The notes: generated from the sequence alone by a model not told the origin. Positions 8,341 to 17,182 are shown, numbered from the stretch's first letter. The stretch is DNA of 64,000 nt from Streptomyces sp. LBL (GCF_029893585.1 NZ_JARXYX010000005.1:248001-312000), one strand, 5' to 3'. Numbers and translations: made by a program.

Positions 8341-9222
8341 TCAGGGCTTCGAAGCCGAACTCTCGGACAGGTGCTGGTGGTCGGTGCGGTGTTGCTGCCG
8401 GTACCGGCCGGCGGAGATCCCGTACTCGCGTTTGAAGGCGTTGGCGAAGGCGTACGCGGAGCCGTAGCCGCTGCGCTGCGCGACGGCGGACAGTGGGACG
8501 TCGGTCGTCTGGAGCAGGCGTGCCGCCGTGGTGAGCCGCCACCACGTCAGATAGGTGAGCGGTGGCTGCCCGACCATGGCGGTGAATCTGCGGGCGAAGG
8601 CGGCACGGGACAGGCCCGCGTGCGCGCCCAGCGACTCCACGGTCCATGGATCAGCGGGGCGTTCGTGCACGGCGCGTAGTGATCGTGAGATCACCTTGTC
8701 GTCGAGGGCGACGCACCAGCCGGTGGCCTGCAGCCCCGCGCGTTCGATGAGGCAGGCGCGGATCAGGTGCACGAGGAGCACGTCGAGCAGGGCCGGCAGC
8801 ACCAAGTCCCTGCCGTACATCTGTTCGCCGAGCTCGCTGCGCAACAAGTCGATCGATGCCTGGAGACTCGGGTAGCGGTCCGCTCGCGCGGGAAGGCTCA
8901 CCAGATCGGGGAGGTTGTGGAACAGCGGGTGAGGGCGGGCTTGGTCAAGCCGGTAATCACCGGACAGGAACTGGGCCGTGCCATCGGTGGCGTTCACGAG
9001 CGTGTGTGCGGTCCCGCGCGGGAACAGAACGGCGTCGCCCGGCTCCAAGGTGATGGCCTGTTCGTCCGGCCGTGTCACCCGGATGTCTCCCGTGGTGACC
9101 ACGTAGAAACGGGCGCCCTCGAAGGTCTGGACGTTCATCTCCCACGATGGGTCCGCCGCCGCCATCGACATGGAGGGGCGACCCACCTGCATGGCGCTGA
9201 TCGCGTCGCTGAGCACGTCCAT
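8341..9222 (-). CDS. AraC-family regulator with N-terminal cupin
   Basis: A 293-residue regulator. The N-terminal cupin domain (about 1-165, e.g. AITLEPGDAVLFPRGTAHTL) should bind an effector. Two C-terminal AraC helix-turn-helix motifs follow (about 190-285; LSRAAFARRFTAMVGQPPLTYL and VAQRSGYGSAYAFANAFKREYG). ATG 9222 has GGGGAGGA upstream. It lies 22 bp downstream of the metallo-beta-lactamase gene on the same strand, suggesting an operon and control of that enzyme. Confidence 0.88.
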   Translation of the reverse strand: MDVLSDAISAMQVGRPSMSMAAADPSWEMNVQTFEGARFYVVTTGDIRVTRPDEQAITLEPGDAVLFPRGTAHTLVNATDGTAQFLSGDYRLDQARPHPLFHNLPDLVSLPARADRYPSLQASIDLLRSELGEQMYGRDLVLPALLDVLLVHLIRACLIERAGLQATGWCVALDDKVISRSLRAVHERPADPWTVESLGAHAGLSRAAFARRFTAMVGQPPLTYLTWWRLTTAARLLQTTDVPLSAVAQRSGYGSAYAFANAFKREYGISAGRYRQQHRTDHQHLSESSASKP

Positions 9223-9244
9223 AGCAGAATCCTCCCCTACGGGA

Positions 9245-10141
9245 TCAGGCATCCAAGAGCGGCGCCCATCTCTTGATCGAGAAAGTCCCGTTCGACCGCA
9301 CGACTTCGGCGGCGCCCGCTCCGCCCAGGTGTGCCGGAACCACCAGGCTGTTCGTCGCGACTGCCTGCTCCAGGACACGACGCCGGGACCGGGCGGCCTC
9401 GGCCTGGTCCTCGCTCAGGCAGATGTCGTGATCGGGTTCGATCACCTGAAGCGGAGTGTGGATGACGTCGCCGACGAACAGTGCCCGGTCCGTGCCGGAC
9501 TCGAGCCGCAGCACAGCCGAGCCGGGCGTGTGACCGGGCGCCAGTTCCAGCACCAGGTCCTCGTCGATGCGGTGGCTGTCGCCCTCCCACAGCACCGCCT
9601 GACCGGCCTGATGGACGGGCAGGACGCTGTCGTTGAACTTGTCCCCGGTGTCGGCGAACCTCGGGGCGTGGCCGTTGGCGGGGTGCCAGAAGTCGAAGTC
9701 GGCGCGGCTGATCAGATATCGCGCGTTGGGGAACGTCGGAACCCACTCGCCGTCGACCAGCCGGGTGTTCCACCCCACGTGGTCGTTGTGAAGGTGAGTG
9801 TTGACGACAAGGTCCACGTCCTCCGGCCGCACCCCCGCCGCCGCCAGCCGGTCGAGGAACTCGCCGTCGCGCTTGTCGGACACCTCGCCTTCCGGTGGCT
9901 TGTCATGGCCCAGACCGGTATCGACCAGAACGGTGCGGCCCGCGCTACGCAGCATCCAGGTCTGAACGGTTGCCTGCCACTCACCCGTCTCGGCGTTCAG
10001 GAAGTCGGGCGCCAGCCAGGATTCGTGCCGGCGCCACAGTTCGCCGGGCACGGACGGGAAGAGGACATCGGTGGCGCCGAAAGCACCGTGCCACTCGACC
10101 ACCCGCGAGACCTCGACATTACCGAGGATAATTTTCTTCAC
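9245..10141 (-). CDS. MBL-fold metallo-hydrolase
   Basis: A 298-residue cytoplasmic enzyme with the metallo-beta-lactamase zinc motif THLHNDHVGW. Downstream ligands are in LAPGHTPGSA and LFVGDVIHTP, and a late VVPAHLG provides the final His. The sequence is most like the broad quorum-quenching lactonase/hydrolase branch. Substrate not predictable. GTG 10141 gives the N-terminus VKKIILGNVEVSRV. First gene of a pair with the AraC regulator. Confidence 0.85.
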   Translation of the reverse strand: MKKIILGNVEVSRVVEWHGAFGATDVLFPSVPGELWRRHESWLAPDFLNAETGEWQATVQTWMLRSAGRTVLVDTGLGHDKPPEGEVSDKRDGEFLDRLAAAGVRPEDVDLVVNTHLHNDHVGWNTRLVDGEWVPTFPNARYLISRADFDFWHPANGHAPRFADTGDKFNDSVLPVHQAGQAVLWEGDSHRIDEDLVLELAPGHTPGSAVLRLESGTDRALFVGDVIHTPLQVIEPDHDICLSEDQAEAARSRRRVLEQAVATNSLVVPAHLGGAGAAEVVRSNGTFSIKRWAPLLDA

Positions 10142-10210
10142 CCCTTCACCGTAGGCAGAGGTGGTGAGACGTGAAATGCTCCGCCGTCTCTCCTGGTTAA
10201 GGCAGCGTCT

Positions 10211-10240
10211 CGCAGTAGTCCGCAGTAGTCCGCAGTAATC
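10211..10240. repeat. Three 10-bp tandem repeats upstream of the MBL gene
   Basis: CGCAGTAGTC twice and CGCAGTAATC once, exactly in tandem, 70-100 bp upstream of the MBL start. One helical turn per unit makes it a possible protein-binding array. Confidence 0.7.
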
Positions 10241-10356
10241 CCGTACGGCCCCGCCGGCCGCAGCCGGGACGGGCCCTTCAACCACGACGGAGCGGCGGGT
10301 CAGCCGTCGAACGAGACGGGTATCGAAGATTCGGCGCCGCGCGCACGCGACTCCGG

Positions 10357-10612
10357 TTACCTGAGGGTGAGTTCAGCCCACACCGTTTTCCCGACGTCCC
10401 GCTCCGCGACGCCCCACCTGAGGGCCAGCAGCGTCACCAACAGCAGCCCCCGCCCGCCCTCGGCGTCCGGCTCCGTCACGAACCGCCGTCGCCGGTCGGC
10501 TCTCGCGTCGCTCACCTCGATACGGAGCGTGTCCTCCGGCAGCAGCAGGAGCCGCAGCTCGAAGTCCCGGCCGGGGACGCGGCCGTGGGTCAGTACCGGC
10601 CTGGGCCGGCTT
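10357..10612 (-). pseudogene. C-terminal remnant of an RsbW-like ATP-binding protein
   Basis: Translation gives LTHGRVPGRDFELRLLL, IEVSDARADRR, EGGRGLLLV and GKTVWAELTLR-stop. This is the C-terminal half of the HATPase_c domain found in Streptomyces anti-sigma-like ATPases. The normal N-terminal half with the Asn of the N box is missing. The fragment begins right at the stop of the acyl-CoA ligase gene, so no start is available. Confidence 0.6.
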
Positions 10613-10614
10613 CC

Positions 10615-12525
10615 TCACGAGTACAGCCCTTCCACCTCCTGGCCGAACTCCCGCATGACGACCTCCCGGCGGAGCTTCATCGACGGCGTCAGGTGACCCG
10701 CCTCCTCGGAGAAGTCGACCGGGAGGATCGTGAACCGGCGGATGGACTCGGGGCGGGAGACCAGCTTGTTGGCCTCGTCGACCGCCCGTTGGAAGATGCT
10801 TCTCAACTCTTCGTCGTTGAAAAGGAGTTCGGCGGGGACGGGGTGCTTGCCGTTCATCCGGCGCCAGTGGCTGACGCCCGCCATGTCCAGGGTGATCAGC
10901 GCGGAGATGTAGGGGCGGCGGTCTCCCAGGACCATGCACTGGGAGATGAGGGGGTGGGAGCGGAGGTAGTTCTCCAGCGGGGCGGGGGCCACGTTCTTGC
11001 CGCCCGCGGTGATGAGGATCTCCTTCTTGCGGCCGGTGATCGTCAGGTATCCGTCGTCGTCGAGGCGGCCGATGTCGCCCGTCGGGAACCAGCCGTCGGC
11101 GGAGGCGGGGATGACTCCACCGCCGTAGGGATCCCAGTAGCCGCGGAACACCTGGTGGCCGCCGAGCAGGATCTCACCGTCCGCCGCGATGCGGACCTTC
11201 GTGCCCGGCAGCGGCCAACCGACGGTACCCAGCCGGGGCTTGAGCGGGGGTGTGACCGTGGCCGCGCCGGTCGTCTCGGTCAGGCCGTAGCCCTCGTAGA
11301 TCTCCATGCCCGCGCCCGCGTAGAACGCGGCGAGGCGGCGGCCGAGCGGTGAGCCGCCGCAGATGATGTGGCGGACCCTGCCGCCCATGGCGTTGCGGAT
11401 GCGGCGGTAGATGAGGGAGTCGTAGAAGGCGCGGGACGCCTTGAGGGCGGCGCCGGGGCCGGGGCCGGTGTCGGACTGGCGGGCCTCCATCGCCTCGCCG
11501 TAGCGGATGGCGACGTTCGCCGCGCGGTCGAAGGCGGTCGCCCGGCCGGCGTTCTCCGCCTTGGCGCGGGCGCTGTTGAAGACCTTCTCCAGCATGTACG
11601 GGATGCAGAGCAGGAACGTCGGTCTGAAAGCGCTGAGTTCGGCCACCAGGTCCTCCGTTTTCAGGCTCGGCGCATGGCCCACCCGAACCCGGGCGCGGAC
11701 GCACGCGACCGCCACCATGCGGCCGAAGACGTGGGACATGGGGAGGAAGAGGAGGGTGGCGAGTTCCTCGGACGACTTCGACTTGAAGACGGGGTGGAGG
11801 AGTTCGATCGCGTTGTCGACCTCGGAGAGAAAGTTGCCGTGGGTGAGCACACAGCCCTTGGGGCGGCCGGTGGTGCCGGAGGTGTAGACGACGGTGGCGA
11901 GCGTGTCCGGGACCAGCATCCCGCGCCGTACGGCGACTTCCTGGTCGGGGACCTGGTCGCCGAGCTCCGCCAGGCGCTCCAGGTGATCCTTCTCGATGAT
12001 CCACATGTGGTGCAGGTCGGGCAGCCGGTTGAGTTCCGGGCCGAGGGCGGCGGCCTGGCCCGCGTACTCCGTCACCAGGGCGACCGCACCGGAGTCCTGG
12101 AGGATCCACCGGGTCTGGAAGACCGAGGAGGTGGGGTAGATCGGCACGGTGACCAGGCCGGCGGCCCACGCGGCGAAGTCGAGGAGCGTCCACTCGTAGA
12201 TCGTCCGCGCCATGACGGCGATACGGTCGCCGGGCACCAGGCCCTCCGCGATCAGGCCCTTCGCCAACGCCAGGACCTGTGCGGCGAACTGGGCCGCCGT
12301 CACATGCTCCCAGCCCCCGTCCTGGGTGTGACGGCTGAGCACCTGGGCCTCGGGGGCCGCGTACGCGTTGTCGAACGGCAGGTCGGCCAGCGAGCCACGG
12401 GTCACCGGCGGGGCGATCGGCGGCACCGACACCTCCCGGACCTCTCCGTCCAGTCGCCGGATCTGCGGTTCCACCAGCACGGGCGCGCCGTCGTAGTCGT
12501 GGCCGGACGAATAGGAGAGGGACAT
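10615..12525 (-). CDS. Long-chain fatty-acid-CoA ligase (AMP-forming)
   Basis: A 636-residue ANL-superfamily enzyme. The AMP/phosphate loop YTSGTTGRPKG is at about 214-224. The A5 motif is EGYGLTETTG, and the motor motif GWFPTGDIGRLDDDGYLTITGRKKE includes the hinge and catalytic Lys region. It activates fatty acids to acyl-CoA. Length fits the bacterial long-chain (FadD15-like) group. ATG 12525 has AGGAGCT upstream. A TetR gene lies upstream on the same strand, with TTACC-type operators between. Confidence 0.93.
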   Translation of the reverse strand: MSLSYSSGHDYDGAPVLVEPQIRRLDGEVREVSVPPIAPPVTRGSLADLPFDNAYAAPEAQVLSRHTQDGGWEHVTAAQFAAQVLALAKGLIAEGLVPGDRIAVMARTIYEWTLLDFAAWAAGLVTVPIYPTSSVFQTRWILQDSGAVALVTEYAGQAAALGPELNRLPDLHHMWIIEKDHLERLAELGDQVPDQEVAVRRGMLVPDTLATVVYTSGTTGRPKGCVLTHGNFLSEVDNAIELLHPVFKSKSSEELATLLFLPMSHVFGRMVAVACVRARVRVGHAPSLKTEDLVAELSAFRPTFLLCIPYMLEKVFNSARAKAENAGRATAFDRAANVAIRYGEAMEARQSDTGPGPGAALKASRAFYDSLIYRRIRNAMGGRVRHIICGGSPLGRRLAAFYAGAGMEIYEGYGLTETTGAATVTPPLKPRLGTVGWPLPGTKVRIAADGEILLGGHQVFRGYWDPYGGGVIPASADGWFPTGDIGRLDDDGYLTITGRKKEILITAGGKNVAPAPLENYLRSHPLISQCMVLGDRRPYISALITLDMAGVSHWRRMNGKHPVPAELLFNDEELRSIFQRAVDEANKLVSRPESIRRFTILPVDFSEEAGHLTPSMKLRREVVMREFGQEVEGLYS

Positions 12526-12619
12526 GGGCAGCTCCTGATGCGTGCAGCTCGGTTGCGCTCTGCTGCAGGTGGTACGAGCGGTACGTACCGGGACGTTCAC
12601 CAACGGTCGCGACTTACCG

Positions 12620-12634
12620 GGTTACCGTGGGTTC
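12620..12634. promoter_or_regulatory. Imperfect TetR-type operator upstream of the acyl-CoA ligase gene
   Basis: The 13-mer GGTTACCGTGGGT at 12620-12632 is the exact reverse complement of ACCCACGGTAACC at 12827-12839. TTACC-GTG-GGTTC here resembles the perfect palindrome downstream. Location about 95 bp upstream of the start fits promoter control. Confidence 0.45.
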
Positions 12635-12824
12635 GCAAATGATCGTAAGGGGCCCTCGTGGAAGGTTCGTGCGATTTCGGGGGTGGTAAGGAGCCGGGCG
12701 TGTGCAACCTCGGGGATTACGTGAGGAACGTTCACGTCGGTGCTGGTCAGGACGGGGTCGACGGCGCTCCGGGATGAGGGCTCGTGTCGACCCGCTCCGC
12801 ACCTTCGACATGGACGACATGGAC

Positions 12825-12837
12825 TTACCCACGGTAA
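12825..12837. promoter_or_regulatory. Perfect TTACC-CAC-GGTAA palindrome
   Basis: A 13-bp perfect inverted repeat, 10 bp beyond the stop of the TetR gene. It shares 13 bases in inverted orientation with the site at 12620. Both sit in the 322-bp gap between the TetR gene and the acyl-CoA ligase gene, where no coding sequence is visible. Confidence 0.5.
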
Positions 12838-12847
12838 CCGGGGGCGT

Positions 12848-13513
12848 CTACCCGCTCATCTCCTGAGCCACGGCATCGGGCGGTGCCCAGGACCGCCCTT
12901 CCATCAGGTTCCCCAGGCCCGCCCACGCGAAGTTCATCAGGGTCGCCGTCGCCTCTCTCGCGGTGACGCCGGGCGTCGCGTTGGTCCAGGCGGCCAGCGA
13001 CTCGGCGGCGCCGACCAGGGCCTCGGCGAGGCCGGCGACCTCACGCTCGGGCAGGTCGGGGTTTCGGTGCGCGTCCCGGGCCGCGACCACGATCAGCTGG
13101 GTCACGAACGTGACGATCTCCTCGCGCATCACGGCGGCTTCGGCGGCGAAGGCCTCGCCGTGGGTACGGGCCTGGAGGTGCAGGACCGACCAGCCGTCCG
13201 GGTTGTCCGCGGTGTGCTCGAAGAACGCCCGCAGGCCGTCCCAGAGTTGACGATCGGCCGACACGTCGGAGCGCACCCCGGCCCGGACCGCGTCGGTGAG
13301 CGCCCTCGCCTCGCGGCGGATACAGGCGGTGAAGAGGTCGTCCTTCGAGTTCAGATACAGGTACACCAACGGCTTGGACACGCCCGCCAGTTCGGCGATC
13401 TCGTCCATCGACGCGGCCATGTACCCCCGCTGTCCGAAGGTCCGCACGGCGGCGTCCAGCATCTGCTGTTCCCGGACCGCTCGCGGCATCCGCTTGTACT
13501 TCACGGCACCCAT
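12848..13513 (-). CDS. TetR-family regulator
   Basis: A 221-residue regulator with a clean TetR DNA-binding domain (about 12-58; MDEIAELAGVSKPLVYLYLNSKDDLF) and an alpha-helical C-terminal ligand domain. ATG 13513 opens MGAVKYKRMPRAVREQQML. It lies upstream of the acyl-CoA ligase gene on the same strand, separated by the two TTACC-type sites. A role as repressor of fatty-acid activation is therefore likely but unproven. Confidence 0.87.
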   Translation of the reverse strand: MGAVKYKRMPRAVREQQMLDAAVRTFGQRGYMAASMDEIAELAGVSKPLVYLYLNSKDDLFTACIRREARALTDAVRAGVRSDVSADRQLWDGLRAFFEHTADNPDGWSVLHLQARTHGEAFAAEAAVMREEIVTFVTQLIVVAARDAHRNPDLPEREVAGLAEALVGAAESLAAWTNATPGVTAREATATLMNFAWAGLGNLMEGRSWAPPDAVAQEMSG

Positions 13514-13575
13514 GCCGAGAGCCTAGTGCTGTCGTGGCAGAAGAACCCTTGACCGGGCAGGTGCCGGAGCGCCGC

Positions 13576-13890
13576 CTACGAGGTCTGCGGGGCCTGGCTC
13601 TGAGCACGGGCGGAGTCGTCGTCGACGTCGACGTCCTCCTGGCTGCGGCTCTCCTCCAGGTTGGCCTTCATGCGGTCCACCCTCTGCACGACCTGCAGGG
13701 AGGCGCGGTCACGCTCCTTGCGCAGGACGACGAAGCTGATCGGGGCGGAGATCACCAGGGCCAGCAGGACGACCCACATGCCGTTGGAGTCGCCGAGGCC
13801 GCGCGGGACGACACCGGAGTAGACGAGGCCCCAGACGACCAAGAGGCAGCCCACGAAGACCCCGAGGCGCATCAGCGTGTAGCGGAGCAT
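13576..13890 (-). CDS. DUF4229 small membrane protein
   Basis: A 104-residue protein with two transmembrane segments (about 8-28 and 33-52) and a charged C-terminal tail. The motif SAPISFVVLRKERDRAS is typical of DUF4229 actinobacterial proteins. ATG 13890 is supported by GGAAGAG 9 bp upstream. Function unknown. Confidence 0.8.
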   Translation of the reverse strand: MLRYTLMRLGVFVGCLLVVWGLVYSGVVPRGLGDSNGMWVVLLALVISAPISFVVLRKERDRASLQVVQRVDRMKANLEESRSQEDVDVDDDSARAQSQAPQTS

Positions 13891-13968
13891 CTCAATCCAC
13901 TCTTCCGGTTGGAACGGTCCTAACGTCCCCAAAGGGACACCGTCCAGTGAAGCACGGCGGAGACCCGA

Positions 13969-14005
13969 TCTTGCAGGGGGGTCTTACAGGGGGGTCTTGC
14001 AGAGG
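13969..14005. repeat. 13-bp tandem repeat, about 2.8 copies
   Basis: Units TCTTGCAGGGGGG, TCTTACAGGGGGG and a partial TCTTGCAGAGG lie in the short gap after the GNAT gene. No gene or hairpin is evident. Confidence 0.75.
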
Positions 14006-14021
14006 GTTGCGCCGCCCCGGC

Positions 14022-14552
14022 TCAGGCCAGCGGCAACGGCAACAACATGACGATGTCGTCGCGGTCGTCGCCTTCGGCGACCCGTATCGCGCCCGGTATC
14101 CGGCCAACCTCCTTGTAGCCGCAGGAGCCGTAGAAGTGCTCCAGGCCGAGGCCGCCGCGGCAGGTGAGCCGGATCGCCTCGATGCCGTCGAGGGTGCGGG
14201 CCGCGTCCGCGGCGGCGGCCAGCAGGTCCCGGCCGTATCCCTTGCCCTGGTGATCCGGGTGGACCATCACCGTGTACAGCCACAGCCAGTGCGTCATCAG
14301 CCGGTGCGTGTTGAAGGTGAGGAAGGCCGCCGCGGCTGTCTGCCCCTCCTCGTCGAAGCCGACGAGAAGCCGGGCGCGGCCCTCGCTCATCGCGACGAAG
14401 TGCTTCACCAGCTCCGGCCGGATCGCCTCCCGCGTCACCGGCGCCACGAAACCGACGGCGCCGCCCGCGTTGGTGACGTCCGTCCACAGGTCGACGAGGC
14501 CGTCGCGCAGCTCGGGAGTCACGGCCGGGTCGAGAGCGAAGGTAAGGGGCAT
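14022..14552 (-). CDS. GNAT-family N-acetyltransferase
   Basis: A 176-residue acetyltransferase. The acetyl-CoA pyrophosphate-binding motif A reads VMVHPDHQGKGYGRDLL, and the C-terminal motif B strand is LEHFYGSCGYKEVGRIPG. Substrate not predictable. It lies between DUF4229 and mqnE on the same strand. Confidence 0.87.
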   Translation of the reverse strand: MPLTFALDPAVTPELRDGLVDLWTDVTNAGGAVGFVAPVTREAIRPELVKHFVAMSEGRARLLVGFDEEGQTAAAAFLTFNTHRLMTHWLWLYTVMVHPDHQGKGYGRDLLAAAADAARTLDGIEAIRLTCRGGLGLEHFYGSCGYKEVGRIPGAIRVAEGDDRDDIVMLLPLPLA

Positions 14553-14633
14553 CTGGCGATGCTAGCCATTACGTTTCGCTCGACTCAAGGACTTTCCGGC
14601 GTCACGTTCGTCACCCCGGCAACCGGCCTCACG

Positions 14634-15797
14634 TCACACGCGCATCGGCTGCGGGGTCTCCCGGCGGGCCGGGTCCGGGCCGTCGTACTCGCGGATGATC
14701 TCGTACCGCGTGTTCCGCTCGACCGGGCGGAAGCCCGCGTCCCGGATGAGATCCAGCAGGTCCTCGCGGGTCAGCTTGTTCGGGGTGCCGTAGTTGTCGG
14801 CGTCATGCGTGATCTTGTACTCGACGACCGAGCCGTCCATGTCGTCGGCGCCGTGCTGGAGGGCCAGCTGGGCCGTCTGGACGCCGTGCATGACCCAGAA
14901 GACCTTCACGTGCGGCACGTTGTCGAAGAGCAGCCGGGAGACCGCGAAGGTCTTCAGGGCCTCGGCACCGGTGGCCATCTGGGTCCGCGCCTGCAGCCGG
15001 TTGCGTACCTTGCCGTCCTTCATGTCCACGAAGTCGTGCTGGTAACGCAGCGGGATGAAGACCTGGAAGCCGTTCGTCTCGTCCTGGAGTTCGCGGAGCC
15101 GCAGGACGTGGTCCACGCGGTGACGGGGCTCCTCGATGTGGCCGTACAGCATGGTGCACGGGGTCTTCAGCCCCTTCTCGTGCGCCAGGCGGTGGATGCG
15201 GGACCAGTCCTCCCAGTGGGTCCGGTGGTCCACGATGTGCTGGCGGACCTCCCAGTCGAAGATCTCCGCACCGCCGCCGGTGAGGGACTCCAGCCCGGCG
15301 TCGATCAGCTCGTCGAGGATCTCGGACGCCGAAAGGCCGCTGATCGTCTCGAAGTGGTGGATCTCCGTCGCCGTGAACGCCTTCAGCGACACATCCGGCA
15401 GCGCGGCCTTCAACTCGCGCAGCGAACGCGGGTAGTAGCGCCACGGCAGGTTCGGGTGCAGCCCGTTGACGATGTGCAGCTCGGTGAGGTTCTCGCCCTC
15501 CATCGCCTGGGCGAGCTTCACCGCCTCCTCGATGCGCATCGTGTACGCGTCCTTCTCGCCCGGCTTGCGCTGGAAGGAGCAGTAGGCGCAGGAGGCGGTG
15601 CACACGTTGGTCATGTTGAGGTGACGGTTGACGTTGAAGTGGACGACGTCACCGTTCTTCCGCGTCCGCACCTCGTGCGCGAGACCACCGAGCCAGGCCA
15701 GGTCGTCCGACTCGTACAGCGCGATGCCGTCCTCTCGGGTCAGACGGACGCCCGCCCGCACCTTCTCCTCCAGCTCGCGCTTGAGCCCGACGTCCAT
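14634..15797 (-). CDS. mqnE: Aminofutalosine synthase, radical SAM
   Basis: A 387-residue radical SAM enzyme. It joins the MqnA product to SAM to form aminofutalosine, the second step of the pathway. The cluster motif CTASCAYC has Cys at about 66, 70 and 73. Characteristic stretches are LHIVNGLHPNLPWRYYP, LTGGGAEIFDWEVR and QHGADDMDGSVVEYKI. ATG 15797 is favoured over GTG 15803 because the Shine-Dalgarno GGAGAAAGG would abut the GTG. All expected domains are intact. The leader upstream contains a GACTTCGAC repeat. Confidence 0.95.
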   Translation of the reverse strand: MDVGLKRELEEKVRAGVRLTREDGIALYESDDLAWLGGLAHEVRTRKNGDVVHFNVNRHLNMTNVCTASCAYCSFQRKPGEKDAYTMRIEEAVKLAQAMEGENLTELHIVNGLHPNLPWRYYPRSLRELKAALPDVSLKAFTATEIHHFETISGLSASEILDELIDAGLESLTGGGAEIFDWEVRQHIVDHRTHWEDWSRIHRLAHEKGLKTPCTMLYGHIEEPRHRVDHVLRLRELQDETNGFQVFIPLRYQHDFVDMKDGKVRNRLQARTQMATGAEALKTFAVSRLLFDNVPHVKVFWVMHGVQTAQLALQHGADDMDGSVVEYKITHDADNYGTPNKLTREDLLDLIRDAGFRPVERNTRYEIIREYDGPDPARRETPQPMRV

Positions 15798-15818
15798 GCC
15801 CACACCTTTCTCCGAAGA

Positions 15819-15905
15819 CCCGACGACTTCGACGACTTCGACGGCTTCGGCAATCCGACTGCTACGGCGGCCCGACGACTTCGACGACTTCGACGACCCG
15901 ACTAT
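15819..15905. repeat. GACTTCGAC (9-bp) repeats in the mqnE leader
   Basis: Two larger copies begin CCCGACGACTTCGACGACTT (around 15819 and 15871). Each is built of 9-bp GACTTCGAC units and ends in degenerate copies. The tract fills the 124-bp space between the Lrp gene and mqnE. Confidence 0.75.
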
Positions 15906-15921
15906 TTCGACAACCGTACGT

Positions 15922-16377
15922 CTACGCCTCCTCGGGCAGCTCTCCGACCCGGTTCTCCCACTTCGTGGAGAGCACGATGGTGGTACGGGTCCGGGAGACG
16001 CCCTTGGTGCCGCTGAGCCGCCGGATGATCCTCTCCAGCCCGTCGACGTCCGTCGCCCGCACCTTGAGCATGAACGAGTCGTCGCCGGCGATGAACCAGC
16101 AGTCCTCGATCTCGGTGAGGTCCTTCAGCCGGATGGCCACGTCCTCGTGGTCGGCGGCGTCGGAGAGCGAGATGCCGATCAGCGCGATGACGCCGAGGCC
16201 GAGCGAGGCCGCGTCGACGGTGGCGCGGTACCCGGTGATGACACCGGCCGCCTCCAGCCGGTTGATGCGGTCGGTGACGCTGGGTCCCGACAGACCGACG
16301 AGGCGCCCCAGCTCCGCGTAGGAGGCCCGGCCGTTCTTCCTCAGGGCCTGGATGAGCTGCCTGTCCACCGCGTCCAT
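15922..16377 (-). CDS. Lrp/AsnC-family transcriptional regulator
   Basis: A 151-residue regulator. The N-terminal AsnC winged helix-turn-helix (about 1-60) includes SYAELGRLVGLSGPSVTDRINRLE. The C-terminal RAM effector domain is a ferredoxin-like fold that oligomerises on amino-acid binding. Size and architecture are typical. It lies between ubiX and mqnE on the same strand and may regulate the cluster, but the sequence gives no target site. Confidence 0.9.
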   Translation of the reverse strand: MDAVDRQLIQALRKNGRASYAELGRLVGLSGPSVTDRINRLEAAGVITGYRATVDAASLGLGVIALIGISLSDAADHEDVAIRLKDLTEIEDCWFIAGDDSFMLKVRATDVDGLERIIRRLSGTKGVSRTRTTIVLSTKWENRVGELPEEA

Positions 16378-16407
16378 GCGAATCGAAGCCTTCCGATGAA
16401 AGTGGTC

Positions 16408-16501
16408 TGAAGAGATCTGAAGAGATCTTGGTGCTGCGGGAGTTGATGCTGCGGGACTTGGTGCTACGGGACTTGGTGCTGCGGAAGTTGATGCTGCTTG
16501 C
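16408..16501. repeat. 15-bp tandem repeat (about 5 copies) preceded by a 10-bp doublet
   Basis: TGAAGAGATC occurs twice (16408-16427). Then five units of type TTGGTGCTGCGGGAG run from 16429 with an exact 15-bp period and end at the ubiX stop. It occupies the whole gap between ubiX and the Lrp gene. Confidence 0.85.
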
Positions 16502-17182
16502 TCAGGCGGGAGAACGGGAGCCCCCGCCGATCTCGCCCTTCCACCGGCGGTACAGGCCGTGCCCGACGCCCGCCGCGTCGAGGACCCGTCCGGCCACGAA
16601 GTCCACGAGGTCCTGGATGTGCGTGGCCCCGGCGTAGAAGCCGGGCGAGGCGGGTACGACGCTCGCGCCCGCGTCGTCCAGGGCGACCAGGTGCCGCAGC
16701 GTCTGGCCGTTCAGAGGGGTCTCCCGTACGGCGACGACCAGGGGGCGGCGCTCCTTCAGCGTGACACTCGCGGCCCGCTGCAGCAGATCCTTCGACAGCC
16801 CCAGCGCGACACCGGCGACGCAGGCGGTCGAGGCGGGGACGATCAGCATCCCCTTCGTCGCGTACGACCCCGACGACGGCCCCGCGGCCAGGTCGCCGGC
16901 ACCCCAGTACCGCACGCCGCCGAGGTCCACGTCGCCCCATGCGCCCGGCTTCCCGTCGGCCCCTCGCCCGAGCCATTCCCGCAGGTCGTCCTGCCAGCGC
17001 GCGTCCCGGAAGGAGATGCCGGTCTCGTCGAGCAGGGTGAGTCGCGAGGCCCGGCTGACCACCAGGTCGACACTCTCGCCCCCGGCGAGCAGCGCCCGCA
17101 GCACGGCAGCGGCATACGGCGTCCCGGACGCCCCCGACACCCCCACGATCCAAGGTACGCGCTGCGTTTCTCCTGCGTTCAC
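16502..17182 (-). CDS. UbiX-family flavin prenyltransferase (MqnM-type)
   Basis: A 226-residue flavoprotein. It makes the prenylated FMN cofactor needed by the UbiD-type decarboxylase encoded nearby. The FMN-binding start VGVSGASGTPYAAAVLRALL, the later IVPASTACVAGVALGLSKDLL and LVVAVRETPLNGQTLRHLVAL are family signatures. GTG 17182 is the likely start; no good Shine-Dalgarno is visible. In futalosine organisms this set (MqnL, MqnM, MqnP) completes menaquinone synthesis. Confidence 0.9.
   Translation of the reverse strand: MNAGETQRVPWIVGVSGASGTPYAAAVLRALLAGGESVDLVVSRASRLTLLDETGISFRDARWQDDLREWLGRGADGKPGAWGDVDLGGVRYWGAGDLAAGPSSGSYATKGMLIVPASTACVAGVALGLSKDLLQRAASVTLKERRPLVVAVRETPLNGQTLRHLVALDDAGASVVPASPGFYAGATHIQDLVDFVAGRVLDAAGVGHGLYRRWKGEIGGGSRSPA

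Noticed and set aside
16408..16501. Possible CRISPR array
   Set aside because: Units are directly adjacent without unique spacers, and no cas genes are present. The same holds for the arrays at 26161, 35432 and 47711.
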